This document shows positions 59,701 to 64,000 of a stretch of 64,000 bases of DNA, piece after piece. Location: contig DAOOQQ010000003.1 of the NCBI GenBank assembly GCA_035388825.1, positions 92,332-156,331 of the forward strand, in the 5' to 3' direction. Made by a program: the position numbers and the translations under genes. Under the pieces are notes generated by a model, which was not told where the DNA came from, ran no database searches, and saw nothing but the letters and a program-made list of their open reading frames with translations. Positions within the stretch are counted from its first letter, which is position 1. Each line of letters begins with the position of its first letter. This DNA comes from MWAR01 sp035388825. Lineage in GTDB: Bacteria > Muiribacteriota > Ozemobacteria > Ozemobacterales > Ozemobacteraceae.

Positions 59701-62162
59701 TGGCGAAGGGCGTCGCCCAGAGCAACAGCCTCCTCGCGATCACCCGCCCGGCAGCACCGGCGGCCGCCGAAGGCGTGGCGACCCTCACGATGCATGCCGA
59801 GCTGGCCGACATGGTGACCAACCTCAGCCCGAACATCCGGACGATCGACTTCAATTATTTCTTCGACTATAAGCGGCCGTCGTTCACCTTCACGAAGCCG
59901 CTCGCAGGCAAGAAATACTGCAAGACCTCGCTCACCGTCGAGGCTTCGACCGCCGATCGCGGCACCGCCCCCAACCTCCAGATCATCAAGGCGGAAGTCA
60001 CCGACGCGGCCGGCAACTGGGTCTCCATGACCAATGCCCCCGCCCTGCCCTCCAATCCATCCACCGGCACCATCGTCCTCGACATCTCCTCCTGGACCGA
60101 CGGCACCAGATCCGTGAAGGGCCACTGCACGGACCGGGGCAACAACCTGTCGAGCAAGAGTGAATCGGCTGAATCCGGCTCCGATGAGGAGGTGCAGATC
60201 GTCGTCGACCGCACCCCGCCCGCCGTGCCGACGCTCATCCTGCCCCTCAACGGCAGCGCCACCCGTCTGCGCAGCCAGCGGTTCAAGTGGAGCCAGTCGA
60301 CGGATGCCGACCGGTATCTGATCCAGATCGCGGATGACTCGGCCTTCAACAACATCCTCAACCACACCTCGAACACCTACGGCCTCTCGGGCCAGGTCAC
60401 GATGACGAACGAAGCCACCTTCACCGCCCCGAAGGACGGCACCTACTACTGGCGCGTCGCCGCGATCGAGACGTGCGCCGACGGTTGGAATATCAGTGCC
60501 TATTCAACGACCTTCCATGTCCTCGTCGACTCGGTCAAGCCGAAAGTCCTCTCGGTCAGCCCCACCCCCTCGACCGGCAACAAGATCACGACCGGCATGG
60601 TGACCTTCACCCTCCGGTTCAACGAGAAGATGGATACCACCATCACCCCCACCGTCACCCTGACCTCGGCCGGCGGCCAGGCAATGCAGGTCGAGCAGAT
60701 CAGCTTCACCGAAGACACCTGGACCGGCACGACCGTCATCCCGAAGGACAACAGCGCAACCTACGACGGGAACGCCACCATCGCGATCGCCGGCGGCAAG
60801 GACCTCGCCGGCAACGAGATGGAAGCCGACTCTACGAACATGGTCGTGATCAACACCGGCCCGGCCTTCGAGATCAAGATCTTCTCGAACCCCGCGCACG
60901 AGTATGAAATCATGATCGTCTCCCGCTCCACCGAACCCCTCCAGAGCGCGCCCGCCTGCTCCGTCACCCAGGGCGGATCGGCCGCTCCGGTCACGATGAA
61001 CTTCCTCAAGGAAAAATACTACGCGGGCTCCTATCGCATCGATCCCGAGCAGGCCGGCAAGGCGTATATCGATCTGACCGGAACCGACCTGCACGGCATG
61101 ATCGGCAAGGGCTCGGTCCAGTTCACCGTCGCCAACCTCACCCCGGATTCGCGCATCAGCCTCAAGACCGCCGACGGTCTCGCCAGCCTCGATGTGGCGA
61201 CCGGCACCGTCGCGAAGGCGGCCGGCCTCTACATGCTGTCCCGCAACGACCTCGACAACGGCGGCACCAGGTCCCCGCTCGCGAAGATCCTGCCCTCGCT
61301 GCTGAAAAACGCGGTGGCCAACACCTCCTCGCCGGAGCTCGTCGAAGTGCTGCCCCTCGAAGAGGTCGGACCCTCCTCGCTCCGCCTGAACCGCCGCATC
61401 TGGTATACGGCCTCGGTCAAAAACCTCAAGCTGAACGTGCCGGCCGACAAGGTCCACCTGTATCGCCAGGTGAACGGCAAATGGATCTTCGTGGGCGGCG
61501 CCCTCAAGGGGGAACAGATCGTCGCGCAGCTGGGCGGCCTCGGAAAACTGGCTCTCATGGCTGATCTCAAGCCCCCGACGCTCAGCAACGTCAGCCCCTC
61601 CGACCGCACGAAGCTCGAGGATCCGCAGCCCCTGCTGGAAGGCACGCTCAATGACAGCGGCGCCGGTATCGACGCGGCCAGTTTCAAGCTCCTGATCGAC
61701 GGCGTCGAACAGAGCGGCGCGGCTCTCGAAGCCGACGGCTCCTTCGCCTACCAGCTTGGCAGGCCGCTTCCCAAGGGTGATCACCTGATCGAGGTGACCG
61801 CTTCCGACAAGGCCGGCAACGCGATCCGCCAGTCCGTCACCGTCACGGCCCCCGGCCCGTTCGGCATCTCGCAGCTGATCGCGTATCCGAACCCCGTCCG
61901 CGGCAACGCGGTCTGGATCACCTACAACCTCGAACAGCGGCCCGACGAGCTGCTCCTGACGATCTACGACGTCTCCGGCCAGCGCGTCGACAAGTTCGAC
62001 CTGCTCGATGCCAACGGCGGCCAGAGCTCCGGCAAGATCCGGTGGGATCTCACGAATCGCGATGGAGACCGGGTCAGCAACGGGGTTTACATCTACAAGC
62101 TCGAAGCGACCAAGAACGGCAAGACCATCAAGTCCCGCGGCAAGCTCGCGGTGCTCCGCTGA
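56784..62162 (+). CDS. Very large secreted Ig-like repeat protein with FlgD-Ig-like C terminus
   Basis: A protein of 1792 residues from ATG 56784, with AGGAGA seven bases upstream. The signal peptide spans about 1-38. The body is a chain of Ig-like/FN3-like beta domains with repeating words such as DQTKPAAPVLNQPKSPTSNP and DRTPPAVPTLILPLNGSATR, and Bap/Big-type ends (AGNQAVAV, KDLAGNEMEA). Near the C terminus a domain IAYPNPVRGNAVWITYNLEQ ends with GVYIYKLEATKNGKTIKSRG, typical of FlgD-Ig/type IX-like sorting domains. It should be a surface or extracellular adhesin or matrix protein. Codon use is strongly GC-ending with two short AT patches (58520, 59850). It heads a run of two lipoprotein genes. 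Confidence 0.85.
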   Translation: MRQTNRSTHPAHSLKGSRAAVALLLLVLAGVGTLFADVDGVTLTVDTDPAYASGMIFNGGAKITLKAAWTKGDTPPFGATFNTGGSAIGTVNTSDKQAQFITTGASLGAGDKDFSVSVIETSVPNAVSKQANGNRTVSINTEAPAITVTLENGSTFSNQAPNNVVNFTVRSSNKDIAGTPDVTVSPSAGTALAPDGTPTAREAKYKLTLSSATTGQYTIRAVCKDTTQPAESANTGSGQNAFNVINEGPSAAAISKVLPQSPTHLSSVTLEGTLSSTMKTVAIYEGGAKVADATVNTTALTWSATLTGLTEGAHKYVARGKDALGNESAGSSEFEVIIDQTKPAAPVLNQPKSPTSNPVITITGTGAIDGGTIKSTPITVMLYDMTGQIASTTANADGTFTFANVTLANEGDNILYARCEDNAKGSPGNLSDTSASIRVVLDTNSTGGTQVSSVVIAQGTALASTSVPFPATTYLGTGDYSVQVLFAENMDRTVIPNIAVKPQNGGETISNSGSWVASNTFVGKISIPSGQGATWDGQAGLRIFGAKDAAGNLQDEYNQAGAFNIDTTAPTTTMDSMETLYISSNTTSITLKGVSNDAGSLVGYVEIATAPFDGVPPTSGLRVPIFNGPTVNWSHNWDVSTLAAGKYKLWAYAADQAKPNPNVEAKVNYRTLIVSKGAPTVVRISLDDEIADLPTTSIVSVASDVTKITAVAQDGGTAGLNLAVPPTLLTLVHDATGKNITGNFSNNGADTITFTFPKLTDNGTYTISFQPIDKAGNQAVAVATRSFALDTAGPDNVNFMPGNGIAVNDTYPSIHVDQVWASIDDPKADYGKSTIEVAYNGINVGNQLSNASTTAVIWDLYGSVASAPKDQSGDGRYDVTVVPRDISGNTGASRRSYFYLDTQAPAVTALSNASGSWVGIEHKTLTLTMSDAPADLVKHHGAKTAQDSTWQSGSGTGPNAAASTYTATLDATVAKGVAQSNSLLAITRPAAPAAAEGVATLTMHAELADMVTNLSPNIRTIDFNYFFDYKRPSFTFTKPLAGKKYCKTSLTVEASTADRGTAPNLQIIKAEVTDAAGNWVSMTNAPALPSNPSTGTIVLDISSWTDGTRSVKGHCTDRGNNLSSKSESAESGSDEEVQIVVDRTPPAVPTLILPLNGSATRLRSQRFKWSQSTDADRYLIQIADDSAFNNILNHTSNTYGLSGQVTMTNEATFTAPKDGTYYWRVAAIETCADGWNISAYSTTFHVLVDSVKPKVLSVSPTPSTGNKITTGMVTFTLRFNEKMDTTITPTVTLTSAGGQAMQVEQISFTEDTWTGTTVIPKDNSATYDGNATIAIAGGKDLAGNEMEADSTNMVVINTGPAFEIKIFSNPAHEYEIMIVSRSTEPLQSAPACSVTQGGSAAPVTMNFLKEKYYAGSYRIDPEQAGKAYIDLTGTDLHGMIGKGSVQFTVANLTPDSRISLKTADGLASLDVATGTVAKAAGLYMLSRNDLDNGGTRSPLAKILPSLLKNAVANTSSPELVEVLPLEEVGPSSLRLNRRIWYTASVKNLKLNVPADKVHLYRQVNGKWIFVGGALKGEQIVAQLGGLGKLALMADLKPPTLSNVSPSDRTKLEDPQPLLEGTLNDSGAGIDAASFKLLIDGVEQSGAALEADGSFAYQLGRPLPKGDHLIEVTASDKAGNAIRQSVTVTAPGPFGISQLIAYPNPVRGNAVWITYNLEQRPDELLLTIYDVSGQRVDKFDLLDANGGQSSGKIRWDLTNRDGDRVSNGVYIYKLEATKNGKTIKSRGKLAVLR

Positions 62163-62178
62163 AAGAAGGAGACCAACT

Positions 62179-62820
62179 ATGGACAAGCGCATCCTGCTCG
62201 CCCTGGCGTTGTCCGTCCCGGCGCTGTTCGGCCTGACCGGCTGCAGCGGCGGCGTGGCGGGTGAAGGCAGCAACACTTACTCGGATACGGCCGGAACGCC
62301 GATCGTGCGGTCCGACACCTTCAACGACAAGGGCTGGTCGATGATCTCGGCCGGCCAGTATGAAAGCGCCATCTCGGCCTTCAACCAGGTGCTCGCCGAC
62401 AGCCCCACCGAGGACGAGGAAGCCGAAGCCAACAACGGCCTCGGCTGGGCCCGCGCCAACCTCGGAACGCTGGCCGACGGCATTCCCTGGTTCGAAAAGG
62501 CCACAGCCCTCTCGAGCGACGCCAAGGTCGGCCTCGGGGCAGCCTACATCCAGAAGGGCTCGAAAGCCGACCTGGAAAAGGCCGTCGACATTCTCTACAA
62601 ACAGCTTGGCGGGGAAAATCCCCACTTCCATTACGTGCCGCGCCGGCCGACCGGCGTCAGCGATGCCGAGGTGCACGCCCTGCTGGCCTACGCCCTCGCC
62701 GCCATCGGCCGCAATGATGACGCGATGGACCAGATGGAATACGCCAAGGAGCTCAATCCTTCCTACGAAAATACGACGATCGATCAACTGGGTAAAATGG
62801 TCGACTTCCTGCTCCGATAG
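62179..62820 (+). CDS. TPR-containing lipoprotein
   Basis: A protein of 213 residues with a GAAGGAGA ribosome site, 16 bp after the giant gene. The lipobox is LFGLTGC. The mature part has TPR units: NDKGWSMISAGQYESAISAF, then NNGLGWARANLGTLADGIPW, VGLGAAYIQKGSKADLEKAV and LLAYALAAIGRNDDAMDQME. It may serve as an outer-membrane-linked assembly factor for the secreted protein upstream; that is context only. Confidence 0.85.
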   Translation: MDKRILLALALSVPALFGLTGCSGGVAGEGSNTYSDTAGTPIVRSDTFNDKGWSMISAGQYESAISAFNQVLADSPTEDEEAEANNGLGWARANLGTLADGIPWFEKATALSSDAKVGLGAAYIQKGSKADLEKAVDILYKQLGGENPHFHYVPRRPTGVSDAEVHALLAYALAAIGRNDDAMDQMEYAKELNPSYENTTIDQLGKMVDFLLR

Positions 62821-62854
62821 ATAGAGAAACACGGATCAGGAAAAGGGGGCACTC

Positions 62855-64000
62855 ATGAGCCATGTTCGCCCGACAACCGTCGCGCGGCCGGCAGACACCG
62901 GTCGTGGACCGCAATCGTTCGCCTCAGGGAATCGGGTCCTGCTTCTGGCTCTGGTGCTCTTCCTGCTCGGCACCGTCACCGGCTGCATCAACTCCTCGAG
63001 CCCGATGATGGGGAACGTGAGCGGCAAGGTGTTCGATTCGAACGGCCATGTGCTTCCCGGCGCCCGCGTCGAGATCTACGGCAGCAACAACGCCGTGACG
63101 ACGGACGAGCTCGGCAGGTATGCCATCACGGGCGTCGAGCCCGGCCAGAAGCGCATCGTCGCCACCTACCAGGGCCGCTCGGTCGTGATCATCGTCGAGA
63201 TCGTCCGGGGCGAGACCCTGGAGAACGCCGACCTGACCTTCGCCGTCGTCGACGGCCTGCCGCCGGTCATCACGGATGTCGCGGTCGGCAGCCTCACCGA
63301 GAACCTCGCGGTGATCAGCTGGGCCACGAACGAGCCCGCCGACTCGCTCGTCGACTTCGCGACCGGCCCGATCGGCGTGGGAACCTACACCTACCTCGCC
63401 TCCGATACCGCGATGCTTCTCACCCACGCAATCGAGCTTGGCGACCTGCGCCCCGGCGTGACCTACCACTTCCGCGTCCGGTCGCGTGATTACGCCGGCA
63501 ACGAGGGCGTTTCCTCGGAATACCAGTTCATGACCCCCTCGGGCGCGGCCCCGGCCACTCCCGGCTCGTTCCGGATCGCCCCGTCCGTCGAGATGGAGCG
63601 GCTCGTGCTGACCTGGGCCGCCGGCTCCGAGACCGACCTCGCCGGATACAACCTGTATCGCGCCGAGAGCAGGTCCGGCCCCTTCACCCGGGTGAACGCG
63701 AACCCGATCACTTCGACCGCGGCCACCGTCAGCTACCAGGACGAGGGGCTGAAGATCGGCGTGAAATACTATTACTACGTGAAAGCCGTCGACACCGCGC
63801 ACAACGAGAGCGGCCCGTCCGAAACCCTGTCGATGCTCACCACCGGCACGCTTTCCGAGAACCGCACTTGGCTGCTCACCGAAAGCCCCTACCTCCTCAC
63901 CGGCGACATCCGCGTGCGGGGCGGCTCACAACTGACGATCGAGCCGGGCGTCGAGGTGAAGTTCGCCCAGACCGACGCACTGACCGACCCGAGCGGCGCC
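62855..64000 (+). CDS. Lipoprotein with carboxypeptidase-regulatory-like and FN3 domains, 3' end cut by window
   Basis: The reading frame is open from ATG 62855 through the last base (382 codons, no stop). The ribosome site AAAAGGGGG is seven bases upstream. The lipobox is LGTVTGC. A regulatory-like beta domain follows (GKVFDSNGHVLPGARVEIYG), then a FN3-type domain (AVISWATNEPADSLVDFATG), a second FN3 (LVLTWAAGSETDLAGYNLYR) and the start of another beta domain at the window edge (SYLLTGDIRVRGGS-like). It resembles the secreted carbohydrate- or matrix-associated lipoproteins of this neighbourhood. Full length and any catalytic domain are unknown. Confidence 0.85.
   Translation, partial: MSHVRPTTVARPADTGRGPQSFASGNRVLLLALVLFLLGTVTGCINSSSPMMGNVSGKVFDSNGHVLPGARVEIYGSNNAVTTDELGRYAITGVEPGQKRIVATYQGRSVVIIVEIVRGETLENADLTFAVVDGLPPVITDVAVGSLTENLAVISWATNEPADSLVDFATGPIGVGTYTYLASDTAMLLTHAIELGDLRPGVTYHFRVRSRDYAGNEGVSSEYQFMTPSGAAPATPGSFRIAPSVEMERLVLTWAAGSETDLAGYNLYRAESRSGPFTRVNANPITSTAATVSYQDEGLKIGVKYYYYVKAVDTAHNESGPSETLSMLTTGTLSENRTWLLTESPYLLTGDIRVRGGSQLTIEPGVEVKFAQTDALTDPSGA

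Noticed and set aside
56727..60365. A 1212-codon minus-strand open frame opposite the giant secreted protein gene
   Set aside because: It mirrors the GC-ending third positions of the plus-strand gene, has no ribosome site or domain, and the plus frame has signal peptide and Ig-like repeats.
1..64000. tRNA, rRNA and riboswitch genes
   Set aside because: All gaps are under 300 bases; I looked through the larger ones (9984-10195, 17130-17306, 29833-30009, 53782-53923, 56624-56783) and saw no cloverleaf or known leader.

Overview
The window is GC-rich, densely coded DNA from a diderm (Gram-negative-type) bacterium. The evidence is a TolC/MFP/RND efflux system, several lipoprotein signal peptides, a flagellin, minor type IV pilins and many secreted proteins. 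Genes overlap or abut (ATGA junctions are frequent) and sit behind ordinary sigma-70-like promoters. A sensory [FeFe]-hydrogenase-like protein paired with a SpoIIE phosphatase, many SpoIIE/STAS/HAMP/cyclase regulators and very large secreted repeat proteins suggest an uncultured anaerobic or facultative lineage, possibly Candidatus Riflebacteria/Ozemobacterota. That taxon is a guess from gene style, not from a marker-gene comparison. No rRNA, tRNA, CRISPR array, transposase or prophage was seen.

Layout. 1-1816: end of a YfhO-like/GT-C membrane glycosyltransferase. 1857-4798: sensory hydrogenase-like protein plus SpoIIE phosphatase. 4825-7290 (minus): PD-(D/E)XK-XPD helicase. 7440-9283: aspS and its terminator. 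9357-9983: small secreted protein. 10196-17129 (minus): RND permease, adaptor, TolC and TetR regulator with a clear promoter/operator. 17307-22729: membrane SpoIIE phosphatase and HrpB. 22796-29832 (minus): short flagellin, STAS protein, a YbjN-like/secreted TPR/HEAT operon, a lipoprotein and class II fructose-bisphosphate aldolase. 30010-35544: TPR membrane protein, a 741-residue secreted protein and three minor-pilin-like genes. 35636-38545: GAF-adenylate cyclase, HAD phosphatase and methyltransferase. 38649-45239: a six-gene, almost gapless operon with a coiled-coil protein, a MurG-like glycosyltransferase, three radical SAM enzymes and a membrane-anchored protein with two near-identical repeats. 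45256-46275 (minus): polysaccharide deacetylase. 46386-53781: ankyrin protein, Wzc-like protein, periplasmic protein, histidine kinase and NtrC-type regulator. 53924-56623 (minus): lipoprotein metalloprotease, divergent from a 1792-residue secreted Ig-like protein (56784-62162) followed by two lipoproteins, the last cut by the window end.

The three most unusual signals are these. (1) A 43-bp palindromic sequence, open in all six frames, lies inside three unrelated protein genes (four copies, one tandem pair) and is read in different frames. It resembles in behaviour the Rickettsia palindromic elements. (2) Short islands of consecutive AT-rich non-preferred codons, nearly all containing ATA, occur about once per gene in otherwise strongly GC-ending coding sequence. 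(3) The six-gene radical SAM/glycosyltransferase operon may be an undescribed modification pathway.
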